A stretch of DNA of 14,549 nucleotides from the NCBI GenBank assembly GCA_021812735.1, contig JAKAMV010000146.1, positions 1 to 14,549 of the forward strand. Direction: 5' to 3'. Shown piece by piece: positions 7,034 through 13,727 of this stretch; position 1 is the first letter of the stretch, and each line of letters begins with the position of its first letter. The notes beneath the pieces were generated by a model. It had not been told where the DNA came from. It made no database searches and saw only the letters and a list, made by a program, of their open reading frames with translations. The position numbers were made by a program, and so were the translations under genes. The stretch comes from Chloroflexota bacterium. Its GTDB lineage: Bacteria > Chloroflexota > Limnocylindria > Limnocylindrales > CSP1-4.

Positions 7034-8077
7034 ATGTTGTACGCCGGATTGGACCTGTCGCGCCAGAGGCTCGATGTGCGGATCCTCGATGAGTCCGGAC
7101 GGACTGTGGAGCTGACGGCGGTCCGCCCCGACGCGGACACCTTGCGCTCCCTCGCCGAGCGGGTCGCCCGGTACGGGGAGCCGGTCGAGGCCGCTATCGA
7201 GTCGATGAACGGCGCCCGCTTCGTCCACGACACCCTCGAGCGCGCCGGTTGGGACGTCGCGATCGCCGATGCGGTGCGGGCCAAGGGGCTCGCCCCCCTG
7301 GTGGCGAAGACCGACAAGATCGATGCCTGGGTGCTCGCCGAGCTCGCCCGCCGCGAGCTCGTGCCGGCGATCTGGCTGCCCGACCCGGAGGTCCGAGCCG
7401 AGCGGGAGCGGGCCCGCTTCCGGCTTCATCTCGTCCGTCACCGGACGGCCCTGAAGAACCGGATCCATGCCACCCTCATCGCGTTCGGCCATCCGGTGCC
7501 GCTCTCCGACCTGTTCGGCGTATCGGGCCGCCAGCTGCTCGCCACCCTCGAGATCCCCGAGCCCTGGGCGACCACGCTGGCCACCAGCCTGCGGCTCGTC
7601 GACGAGCTCGACCGCGAGATCGATCGCTGCGAGGGCGAGCTCCGGGCGATGGGCGCCGACCACCCGTACGTGCCGCTGCTCATGACCGCGCCCGGCATCG
7701 CCTGGGTGTTGGGCTACACGATCGCTGCCGAGATCGGCGACATCGCCAGGTTCGGCACACCCAAGAAACTGGCCGGCTACTCGGGCCTCTGCCCGCTGGT
7801 CCGCCAGTCGGGCGGTCGCGACGACCGCGGGCCGCTCGCCAAGAACGGCCAGAAGTACCTGCGCTGGGCGCTCATCGAGGCGGCCACCCACGCCGCCCGG
7901 CACCCGGCCTATCGCGAGCGCTACGAGCGGAACAAGAAGCGCCTCGGACGCCAGCGTGGCTCGAAGGTCGCCCGGGTCGACATCGCCCGGGAACTCAGCA
8001 CCGCCATCTGGCACATGCTCACGACAAACGAACCGTTCGCCCCCGGCAGGCCCCACGTGGCTCCTCTGGTCGCTTGA
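7034..8077 (+). CDS. IS110/IS1111 family transposase (DEDD recombinase)
   Basis: It catalyses excision and RNA-guided insertion of the element. ATG 7034 is chosen because AGGAGG (7020-7025) lies 8 bases upstream and the known N-terminus MLYAGLDLS begins there; 17 more residues would follow from a GTG at 6983. The 347-residue length is normal for the family. The RuvC-like N-terminal domain carries Asp7 (GLDLS), Glu56 (AAIES), and Asp94 and Asp97 (KTDKIDAW), the four DEDD acids. A coiled-coil-prone middle region (about 120-205) follows. The C-terminal Transposase_20 domain has APGIAWVLGYTIAAEIGDI and then GLCPLVRQSGG with Ser259, the position of the catalytic serine of this family. Every key residue is present, so it is probably active. 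It uses the same high-GC codons as its neighbours. Confidence 0.95.
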   Translation: MLYAGLDLSRQRLDVRILDESGRTVELTAVRPDADTLRSLAERVARYGEPVEAAIESMNGARFVHDTLERAGWDVAIADAVRAKGLAPLVAKTDKIDAWVLAELARRELVPAIWLPDPEVRAERERARFRLHLVRHRTALKNRIHATLIAFGHPVPLSDLFGVSGRQLLATLEIPEPWATTLATSLRLVDELDREIDRCEGELRAMGADHPYVPLLMTAPGIAWVLGYTIAAEIGDIARFGTPKKLAGYSGLCPLVRQSGGRDDRGPLAKNGQKYLRWALIEAATHAARHPAYRERYERNKKRLGRQRGSKVARVDIARELSTAIWHMLTTNEPFAPGRPHVAPLVA

Positions 8078-8199
8078 CGACCCCGTACTGAGATGGGCCG
8101 CCGGAGCATCCGATCCAACCTGGTCCTTCCTCGAGGAGGCGATAAGAGATGAGCGCAGCTCCAACAAGCACCGTCATGCTCAACGGTCACCGTCAGGCC

Positions 8200-8224
8200 T
8201 TGACGGCTGGCCCGTCTTCATAAA
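8200..8224 (+). promoter_or_regulatory. outward -35 box for a promoter completed on circularisation
   Basis: TTGACG at 8200-8205 matches the -35 consensus at five of six positions. If the element's ends join, the 17 bases 8206-8222 are followed by AAGAAT, made of AA (8223-8224) and GAAT (6960-6963), which matches TATAAT at four of six. The resulting promoter would read into the transposase about 65 bases downstream. Confidence 0.5.
8209..8221 (-). repeat. right subterminal inverted repeat of the IS1111-type element
   Basis: GGCCCGTCTTCAT is the exact reverse complement of 6967-6979 and ends 3 bases inside the inferred right end. Confidence 0.85.
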
Positions 8225-8292
8225 GAGGAGCATGGGCAGGACCCCGATTTGCAGCCGGTGCCCCTGAGCAAGTGGGTCGCGGCGCCCGGTGG

Positions 8293-8551
8293 CCGGATGC
8301 CTCCGGTGCCGGGCTGGGGCACGTGGTCATGCGCGTGCGCGACGAAACTCCGGCACCGGCAGGAGTGACGCAGGCGGCCGCCGCTGGGCCGAGACTGAAG
8401 GTCAATCCCGAGCGCGGGCGCCTTTCGGCCGCCCGCGCCCCTCGTCGGTGTGCGGACCTTCACGCGCTGGCAACACCGTGTTCACGCGGGCCGGGTAGGG
8501 TGGACCGCGGTCCGACCCCGCAATTGGCGGCCGACCAGGAGGTTCCCCGAC
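8293..8551. other. gap between recombinase remnant and methylglyoxal synthase
   Basis: No supported gene is seen. GCGCGGGCG (8412-8420) and CGCCCGCGC (8430-8438) form a perfect 9-bp stem with a 9-base loop, without a T-tract. AGGAGG at 8537-8542 is the ribosome binding site of the next gene. Any promoter for that gene should lie in the last 100 bases, but no clear hexamer pair is visible. Confidence 0.5.
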
Positions 8552-8956
8552 ATGACCACCCGCGCCCTGATCGCCCACGACGGCAAGAAGGCCGATCTCG
8601 TGGCCTTCGCCACCTTCAACCGCGCCGCCCTCTCCGAGTTCGACCTGGTGGCCACCGCGACCACCGGCCGACTGCTGCGCGAGAAGGTGGGCCTTGCTGT
8701 CGACACCGTGCTCTGAGGCCCGCAGGGCGGCGACACCCAGATTGCCGCGCTGGTCGCCGAGGGGCGCATCGCCGCGGTGCTCTTCTTCGTCGATCCCCTG
8801 AGCGCCCACCCCCACGACCCGGACATCCAGGCGGTGCTGCGGGTCTGCAACGTGCACAACGTGCCCATCGCCACCAACGTGGCGGCGGCCGATCTGTTCC
8901 TGGGCGCCGCGCTGCGCGAGGTCGACCCGCGGGTCGACGCGCTCTCCGCGGTGTGA
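8552..8956 (+). pseudogene. mgsA: methylglyoxal synthase with an in-frame UGA at codon 55
   Basis: Methylglyoxal synthase converts dihydroxyacetone phosphate to methylglyoxal and phosphate, a cytosolic bypass of glycolysis. The ATG at 8552 has AGGAGG 9 bases upstream. Fifty-four codons are read, then TGA at 8714-8716, then 79 codons of the same frame continue to TGA 8954-8956. Aligned with E. coli MgsA at a constant offset of ten, all key residues are present on both sides of the stop: His9 and Asp10, Lys13, Thr35, Thr37, Thr38, Gly56, Asp61 (GGD), Asp81 (FFVD), His88 and Asp91 (HPHDPD). The UGA falls exactly at Ser65, which helps bind the phosphate. The C-terminus is about ten residues shorter than in E. 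coli. A recent nonsense mutation, a sequencing error or recoding could explain this; no restart site follows the stop. Confidence 0.85.
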
Positions 8957-8969
8957 CCCGCGCTCTGGC

Positions 8970-11771
8970 CTACCCCGGCTCCGCAAGGGACTCGATCGTT
9001 GCCGGGCGCCCGAAGTAGTAGCCCTGGCCGAGCTCGACTCCGAGGGTGGCCAGGGTGCTCGCCTCGGCCTCGGTCTCGATGCCCTCGCCGATGAGCCGGC
9101 ACCCGGCCGTTCGGGCGAAGTGCCGCATCCCCACCACCATGGCCTGACGGCCGAGGTCGGCGCTGACCCCCCGGATCAGGCCGATGTCCAGCTTCACGAA
9201 GTCCGGACGCAGCTCCACGATGTGCCCGAAGTTCGCCACGCCCGCGCCGGCGTCGTCGACCGCGGTGCGGACCGATGCCCCCAGGTTGAGGAGCGCGGCC
9301 CGGAGCGCACGGTAGTCGGCCACCGTGTCGTGCTCGGTGATCTCGACGATGAGCGGCCGATCCGCCGCGCCGAGCACGTCCTGCACCGGGGCGGGGTCGG
9401 CGAGCAGGCGCGGCGAGAGGTTGACGTCGAGCCAGCGCCCGGCCGGCAGCGCGCGGGCCACTCGGACCGCCGCCTCGAGGGCGGCGAGCTCGAGCTCCGG
9501 CCCGAGCTCCACCATCCACGCGTCGGCGAACCGAAGATCCGGGCGCGCGCCGTCGGCGAAGCGGGTCAGGGCCTCGTAGCCCACCACCCTGCCCTCCGCG
9601 AGCTCGACGATGGGCTGGAAGACCGGGTGAAACGCCTGCTCGGCGATGATCCGCGCGATCTGCGCCCGCAGCCGCGAGCGGCGACGGTCGCCCTCGAGGT
9701 CGCGCGCCAGGAGCGCGCTGGCGGTGGCGGCGAACTCGCCCACCGCCGGCAGGTGCTCGACGAGATGGCTCGCGTACATCTCGTCGCGCGTGCCGGCGGC
9801 CACCAGGCCCAGGAGCCCGTCGCCGTTGCGGATCGGCGCGTAGGCGTTGGCCCGCACGCCGAGCTCGGCCATGGCCCGGCCGTACTCGGCGTCGATGCTG
9901 CGCGCCCGGAACGCCTCGGCCCAGGGACCCTGGATCGCTCGCTCGTACAGGTAGGTTGCGCGACTGGCCGGCAGCGGCTGGCCCGGCCCCAGCGGGAAGC
10001 CGTCCGGCGCCACGATCCCCAGGGCGACCGCGTGCACGGGATCCTGGAAGCTGATGATGGCGGCCACGTCGACCCCCGGCACGCCCGAGAGCTCCGTGCA
10101 GATCTCGGCCGCCGTCGCCGTCGCGCTGGCGGCCGGCTGGAGGCGGGCCAGGGCGGCAGCCACCTGGGCGCGCTCCCGGAATTCGCTGGCCAGGCCCGAT
10201 CGCGCCGCCTGCAGCGCCGTGACGTCGCGCTCGACCGCGATGTAGCCGGTGATCTGGCCGTCGCGCTCGCGGATCGGCGAGATGGTCGCCTCGACCTGGT
10301 ACTCCGCGCCGTCCGCGCGACGGTTGACGAACCGCCCGCTCCAGATGCGCCCGTGCGTCAGCCGGCTCCACACCGCCCGATAGAAGGCCGCCGACTGACG
10401 CCCGCTCTTGAGGATCCGCGGGGTCTGCCCTGTCACCGCGTCGCGCCGGTGGCCGGACATCCGCTCGAAGGCCGGGTTCACGTACTCGATGGCACCTCCC
10501 AAGTCGGTGACGATCACGGCGTCCGAGGTCTGCCCGACGGCGGTGGCCAGGCGGGCTCGCTCGGCCTCCGCGGCAGCGCGATCGGTGACATCCTGGGAAG
10601 TGCCGTACATGCGCACCGGTGTGCCGTCGCGGTCCCGCTCGAGCTCGGCCTCCTCGTGGATGAGTCGCACCGCTCCGTCGGGGCGCACGATCCGGAAGTC
10701 GATCACGTGCTGGTCGCTGCTGCGAGGGGCCGCCACGCGCGCGCGGCGCACGCGCGCCCGATCGTCGGGATGGACGAGGGCGAAGAAGGCCTCGGCGGTG
10801 GGCGCGAGCGCGTCGGGCGCTACGCCGAAGATGCGGTGCAGCTCGGCCGAGCGCTGGACGGTGCCCGTGGCGAGGTCCCACGCCCAGCTGCCGATCCCCG
10901 CGAGGCGTTGGGCCTCGGAGAGGTTGCGCTCGCTCCGCGCCAGCCGCAGGTGGAGCGCGCGCAACTCGGTGACGTCGGCGAAGAAGGCGATGTTGCAGGT
11001 CACCCCGTCCACCACGGCCGTGGAGGCGCGGATGTCGGCGAGCAGCAGCGATCCGTCCTTGCGTCGGCAGGGCACCGCGTGGGCTTCGACGATCCGCTCG
11101 CCGCCGACCGCCGCGAACCTGGCCAGGATCTCGGGCAGGGCGTCCGGCGGATGCAGGTCGTGCACGCGCATGGTGCGCAGCTCCGCGCTCGTGTAGCCGA
11201 GCAGGGCACAGGCCGCCGGGTTGACCCAGCGGTAGCGGTGCGTCGCGGCGTCCGCGATGAGGATCGCCTCGGCGGTGCCCTCGAAGATCGAGGCGTATCG
11301 GGCCTCCGACGCGGCGAGCGCCTCCTCGGCGGCGCGCTGCTCGGTGATGTCCGCGATGGTGCCGAACGTGCGCACCACCCGCCCCGACGCGTCGGTCTCC
11401 ACGGCGCCGCGCCCGTGCACCCAACGCGTCTCGCCGGTGTCCGCGCGGACGATGCGGTACCGGCGGTCGAAGGGCTGACCGTGCCCCAGGACCTCATCGG
11501 TGAGGTAGGCGACCACCGCTGCGCGGTCCGCCGGGTGCACCAGCGAGGCCCAGCCCTCGATGGTGCGCTCGAACGCCGCGTCGATCCCGAAGATCGCGTC
11601 GAGCCCGGCCGAGCTCACCCACCGTCCGCTGAGCAGGTCGGTCGCGTACGAGCCGATGCGCGCGACGGACTCGATCTCGTCGAGGGTGATCTCCGGGAGG
11701 CCCGGCCGACGCGGCGGATCGGTGGCCACGGCCGGCGGGGCCGGTGGTCGGTGTTCGCCCCTGGTTCCCAT
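8970..11771 (-). CDS. cyclic-di-GMP phosphodiesterase with four PAS, one GAF and one EAL domain
   Basis: The EAL domain hydrolyses cyclic-di-GMP, and the sensor domains should control it. With ATG 11771 the protein has 933 residues: PAS 1 about 39-145, PAS 2 157-270, PAS 3 287-398, PAS 4 409-520, GAF 537-692, EAL 705-930. PAS ends carry the usual GTIADITEQ, FFADVTEL, GTSQDVTDR and VERDVTAL joints. The EAL domain has EAL at 733-735, VNLSP, VEITEH, Asp839-Asp840 in DDAGAG, Lys860 in KLD, Glu896 in GEGIET and GQGYYFGRP, so the metal and catalytic residues are all present. The loop motif DDAGAG replaces the common DDFGTG but keeps both acids. There is no GGDEF domain and no membrane helix, so it is a soluble sensor enzyme. 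The upstream frame to 11918 is open, but no better start is seen. It converges on mgsA with a 13-base gap. Confidence 0.95.
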   Translation of the reverse strand: MGTRGEHRPPAPPAVATDPPRRPGLPEITLDEIESVARIGSYATDLLSGRWVSSAGLDAIFGIDAAFERTIEGWASLVHPADRAAVVAYLTDEVLGHGQPFDRRYRIVRADTGETRWVHGRGAVETDASGRVVRTFGTIADITEQRAAEEALAASEARYASIFEGTAEAILIADAATHRYRWVNPAACALLGYTSAELRTMRVHDLHPPDALPEILARFAAVGGERIVEAHAVPCRRKDGSLLLADIRASTAVVDGVTCNIAFFADVTELRALHLRLARSERNLSEAQRLAGIGSWAWDLATGTVQRSAELHRIFGVAPDALAPTAEAFFALVHPDDRARVRRARVAAPRSSDQHVIDFRIVRPDGAVRLIHEEAELERDRDGTPVRMYGTSQDVTDRAAAEAERARLATAVGQTSDAVIVTDLGGAIEYVNPAFERMSGHRRDAVTGQTPRILKSGRQSAAFYRAVWSRLTHGRIWSGRFVNRRADGAEYQVEATISPIRERDGQITGYIAVERDVTALQAARSGLASEFRERAQVAAALARLQPAASATATAAEICTELSGVPGVDVAAIISFQDPVHAVALGIVAPDGFPLGPGQPLPASRATYLYERAIQGPWAEAFRARSIDAEYGRAMAELGVRANAYAPIRNGDGLLGLVAAGTRDEMYASHLVEHLPAVGEFAATASALLARDLEGDRRRSRLRAQIARIIAEQAFHPVFQPIVELAEGRVVGYEALTRFADGARPDLRFADAWMVELGPELELAALEAAVRVARALPAGRWLDVNLSPRLLADPAPVQDVLGAADRPLIVEITEHDTVADYRALRAALLNLGASVRTAVDDAGAGVANFGHIVELRPDFVKLDIGLIRGVSADLGRQAMVVGMRHFARTAGCRLIGEGIETEAEASTLATLGVELGQGYYFGRPATIESLAEPG

Positions 11772-11870
11772 CGTGCGGGCACTGCCCCCCAGCTTGCCGC
11801 ACCGGCCCGTCGGTGCGCCCGATGGTCCGCCTGGGCCTGTCGATGCCAACAAGACCCAACGTGGTCGGCA

Positions 11871-11896
11871 ACCATAGCACCGTCCGCTGTCGGACG
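11871..11896 (-). promoter_or_regulatory. possible extended -10 promoter with adjacent inverted repeat upstream of the EAL gene
   Basis: On the minus strand TGCTATGGT (11871-11879) fits an extended -10 box, about 95 bases before the ATG at 11771. No -35 box is found 17 bases further up. Directly behind it CGTCCG (11881-11886) and CGGACG (11891-11896) are inverted copies with a 4-base centre, where a regulator could sit. Confidence 0.28.
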
Positions 11897-11962
11897 ACCA
11901 GCAGGCAAGCCGACCCACACGCAGACCGACGACAGCGCCCAGGGCTCGACGGGTCAGTCATG

Positions 11963-11996
11963 AAGAGGCCCCGGCCAGTGCCTGCCGGGGCCTCTT
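11963..11996. terminator. strong bidirectional-type intrinsic terminator hairpin
   Basis: AAGAGGCCCCGGC (11963-11975) and GCCGGGGCCTCTT (11984-11996) form a perfect 13-bp stem with the 8-base loop CAGTGCCT. The outer A/T pairs give short T runs on either strand. No gene visible in the window ends close to it on either side: the EAL gene starts on its left and a + gene starts 397 bases to its right. Confidence 0.65.
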
Positions 11997-12393
11997 GGCT
12001 GTCCGAACCCATGGCGCGGGGCTCGTCCACCGGGGAAGGTACCGCGTCGTGCGCGGCGGCGCCCCGGTCGAACGACCTGACGCCTGCGCTCCAACTGGGT
12101 AGCCCATGGGTGCGACCCTGGCTCGGCCTCGAGCGCCGCGGCTTCCCTGGGCGCCCGTCGACCTACCTCCACCTCCGGAGCGGCCAGCCACCGCCGTGCG
12201 GAGGACCGTTGTCCGGTGCGGGGACGCAGGATGTGGTGCCCGGGCGCACCCGGATCCCCCGTCCGCCACGGCCGCTCGCATTGCTTCCCGCCGTGGCGCG
12301 GGTCGAGCATTGACAACTGGGTCCCTCGGCCGACCATGCGGTACCCGTCGACGACCGGCGGTTGTACGCCAGACGGACGCAGGGAGGACGGCA
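11997..12393. other. 397-bp gap with no convincing gene
   Basis: Long frames exist on both strands, but they read as arginine/proline-rich noise without ribosome binding sites. A perfect TTGACA lies at 12310-12315, 78 bases before the next start, but no -10 box stands 16-18 bases after it. AGGGAGGA at 12381-12388 serves the next gene. Confidence 0.5.
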
Positions 12394-12753
12394 GTGGAGT
12401 TCAGGACGGTCGATCAGGTGGTCCGTGCGGTGCGCCAGGGCGCGTCGATTGACGACGCCACGGTTCTCCGTTTCGGGTACGCCATCGAGTACGCCGAGGT
12501 CGACCCCGAATGGATCGACGGCAGCGGCCAGCACTGGGGCTGGCCTGGCGTGACGAAGGCCGATGTGCCGGCCTGCTACGCCGTTCTGCGCGACCTGCGC
12601 GTCAGGCTGAACGAGCTTGAGCGGCCGGCGAGGGAGGCGGCCGCCGAGCAGATGGCGCGGCGACTGGCTCCGGCCTTGTGCTGGCGCTGTCACCGCGAGG
12701 AGGCGACCGACCTGGACGGCGGTCTGTGCCAGTCGTGCTTCGACAATGACTGA
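12394..12753 (+). CDS. 119-aa protein with C-terminal CxxC zinc ribbon, function unknown
   Basis: The GTG at 12394 is chosen because AGGGAGGA ends 5 bases upstream and the frame above it is noise. Residues 1-80 look helical and acidic (MEFRTVDQVVRAVRQGASID, a short YAIEYAEVDPEWIDGSG segment, then a helix LRDLRVRLNELERPAREAAAE). The C-terminus reads CWRC, then GGLCQSCF: two CxxC pairs 14 residues apart, a probable zinc ribbon. Such tails usually bind nucleic acid or support protein contacts. It lies 120 bases upstream of the intact serine recombinase on the same strand, so the two may be co-transcribed, although the gap is long enough for a separate promoter. I recognise no family. The interrupted recombinase at 6912 has no clear copy of this gene before it. 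Confidence 0.72.
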   Translation: MEFRTVDQVVRAVRQGASIDDATVLRFGYAIEYAEVDPEWIDGSGQHWGWPGVTKADVPACYAVLRDLRVRLNELERPAREAAAEQMARRLAPALCWRCHREEATDLDGGLCQSCFDND

Positions 12754-12873
12754 GGCGCCGGGGGCGAGGGGCGGCCGGGACTGCACCTGGCTCTGCTTCG
12801 GTCAGGACCGCTGCACCTCACGCGGGGGTCGCCGTCCTCGTCAGCTCACCGAAGTGCGGAGGACGACGCGGCG

Positions 12874-13524
12874 ATGACGGCGAGGATCGGACGGGTGGGC
12901 ATCTACGCCCGGGTCTCCACCCGAGACCACGGGCAGGATCCCGAGCTGCAGCTGGTGCCGCTGCGCGAGTGGGCCGCGGCGCACGGCGGGCGGACCACCG
13001 AGTACGTGGACCTCGCGTCGGCGGCCGACCTGCGCGGTCGCACCGCCTGGCGGCGCCTGCTCGATGATGTCCGTCATCACCGGCTCGAGATCGTGGCCGT
13101 CTGGAAGCTCGACCGGGCCTTCCGGTCCTCGCTCGAAGCCGCCACCACGCTCGCCGAGCTGCGCGACCTCGGGGTGGACTTCGTGTCGATCACCCAGCCC
13201 ATCGACACCACCACCCCCACCGGGCGCCTGATCTACGCGATCCTCGCCGCCGTGGCGGAGATGGAGCGCGATCTCATCGTGGAGCGCGTGCGGGAGGGCA
13301 TGAAGAACGCCCAACGCAAGGGGGCGCGGATCGGACGCCCCAGCGGCACGGCACGTCCTGCCTTCGCCCGCCAGTGGCTGGCGGTGCGGGCCGAGCTCGC
13401 CGCCGGCACGCTCTCCCGTCGTGCGGCGGCCACCCGCCTGGGGGTCGGGCACGCCACCCTCGAGCGCCTGCTCCGGGAGGCCGACACGGGGTCCGAGGAG
13501 GCGCGCCAAAGGGGTGTCGCCTGA
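12874..13524 (+). CDS. serine site-specific recombinase (resolvase/invertase family)
   Basis: It cuts and rejoins DNA at paired sites through a phosphoserine link, resolving cointegrates or inverting segments. ATG 12874 follows CGGAGGA with a 10-base gap. The 216-residue protein has the catalytic domain with Arg13 and Ser15 (YARVST), the DR..R motif at Asp80, Arg81 and Arg84 (WKLDRAFRS), then the long dimer helix ILAAVAEMERDLIVERVREG (about 123-142). GARIGRPSG is the usual linker to the DNA-binding part, where residues 176-200 (LSRRAAATRLGVGHATLERL) form a helix-turn-helix. The length is slightly above the 185-200 usual for small resolvases. No transposase or res-like repeat cluster lies next to it, so its substrate is unknown. 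A truncated, IS-interrupted paralogue lies 6 kb away in the same orientation. Confidence 0.95.
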   Translation: MTARIGRVGIYARVSTRDHGQDPELQLVPLREWAAAHGGRTTEYVDLASAADLRGRTAWRRLLDDVRHHRLEIVAVWKLDRAFRSSLEAATTLAELRDLGVDFVSITQPIDTTTPTGRLIYAILAAVAEMERDLIVERVREGMKNAQRKGARIGRPSGTARPAFARQWLAVRAELAAGTLSRRAAATRLGVGHATLERLLREADTGSEEARQRGVA

Positions 13525-13727
13525 TCGTGCCCGATTCGTGCGGGACGAGGGCCCTCGCGGGCGGGCGGCGAAACCATCTCCTTTGGCGCGCTGGCCCGCT
13601 CCCTCGTCCGAGGAGGCTCCACACAGGAGTGTCTGGTTGGACTATTGCCGGCGTTGGTGGGCGGCCGAGCCCGTCCGTCGCCCCGCCGTGGGCGCCTGTC
13701 GCGTACTTCGTCCGAGGCGTTCTCCCT

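Larger units (their letters stand above)
6960..8224 (+). mobile_element. IS110 family element of the IS1111 group, 1265 bp
   Basis: Three observations define the ends. The transposase at 7034-8077 is of the IS110 family. Perfect 13-bp inverted repeats lie at 6967-6979 and 8209-8221. Removing 6960-8224 restores the frame of the surrounding recombinase gene. The dinucleotide GA occurs at both junctions (6960-6961 and 8225-8226), so the exact cut could shift by up to two bases; the family recombines at a short core and makes no long target duplication. With these ends the repeats are subterminal, 7 bases in on the left and 3 on the right, as I recall for IS4321/IS5075 of the IS1111 group. The left non-coding end is short (74 bases) and the right one long (147 bases), again the IS1111 layout. 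The element looks intact. Confidence 0.88.
8078..8224 (+). ncRNA. candidate guide (seek/bridge) RNA region in the element's right end
   Basis: In IS1111-group elements the RNA that selects the target is encoded in the non-coding stretch after the transposase, and here that stretch is 147 bases. It contains the perfect palindrome TCCTCGAGGA (8128-8137). GAGGAG at 8133-8138 equals the first bases of the right flank (GAGGAGCATG), and the overlapping TCCTC equals the complement of that flank. CTCCA at 8159-8163 equals part of the left flank (GTCTCCACTG). Such short matches could be chance. I cannot fold the RNA reliably or set its ends by eye. Confidence 0.4.
6912..8292 (+). pseudogene. serine recombinase gene interrupted by an IS1111-type element and truncated
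   Basis: The left piece starts at ATG 6912 and reads MTAEIGRV, then VRVST. The right piece resumes after the element as EHGQDPDLQPVPL, then WVAAPGGR, to about 8292. Joining the flanks at the shared GA gives codons ACT GAG GAG CAT GGG CAG, that is STEEHGQ, with no frameshift. The joined 40 residues match the intact recombinase at 12874 at 28 of 40 positions, including the catalytic Arg and Ser in RVST. After GGR the similarity stops: only the N-terminal quarter of a roughly 200-residue enzyme remains, so the gene has also lost its 3' part. The left piece alone would end at TGA 6987, inside the element, as a 25-residue peptide. It is not expected to be functional. Confidence 0.78.

Noticed and set aside
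6965..8167. A 400-codon minus-strand frame opposite the transposase
   Set aside because: It mirrors the transposase codons and carries no independent motif or ribosome binding site.
8293..8400. RVRD-like residues after the recombinase remnant, possibly a later part of the same gene after an internal deletion
   Set aside because: Only GCGCGTGCG and four of seven residues match the intact recombinase, which chance can explain at this GC content.
8714..8760. Selenocysteine insertion at the UGA of methylglyoxal synthase
   Set aside because: Small stems such as GCCC-GCA-GGGC can be drawn after the UGA, but no convincing SECIS shape is seen, the replaced residue is a phosphate-binding Ser rather than a redox Cys, and no selenium genes are in the window.
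8482..11424. A 980-codon minus-strand frame overlapping the EAL gene in another phase
   Set aside because: It is arginine/proline-rich noise with no motif and is fully explained by the real frame.
9120..11963. A 947-codon open frame on the + strand opposite the EAL gene
   Set aside because: It reads as His/Arg/Gly/Asp-rich sequence typical of the antisense of a high-GC gene, while the minus strand encodes recognisable PAS, GAF and EAL motifs.
12310..12340. TTGACA as promoter of the zinc-ribbon gene
   Set aside because: The -35 box is perfect, but no -10-like hexamer lies 15-19 bases downstream.
13525..13727. Palindrome CGAGGGCCCTCG (13544-13555) and CCTCG-TC-CGAGG as terminators of the recombinase
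   Set aside because: Both are short, GC-only and without a T-tract; the first has no room for a loop. Nothing else is supported in this 203-bp gap.
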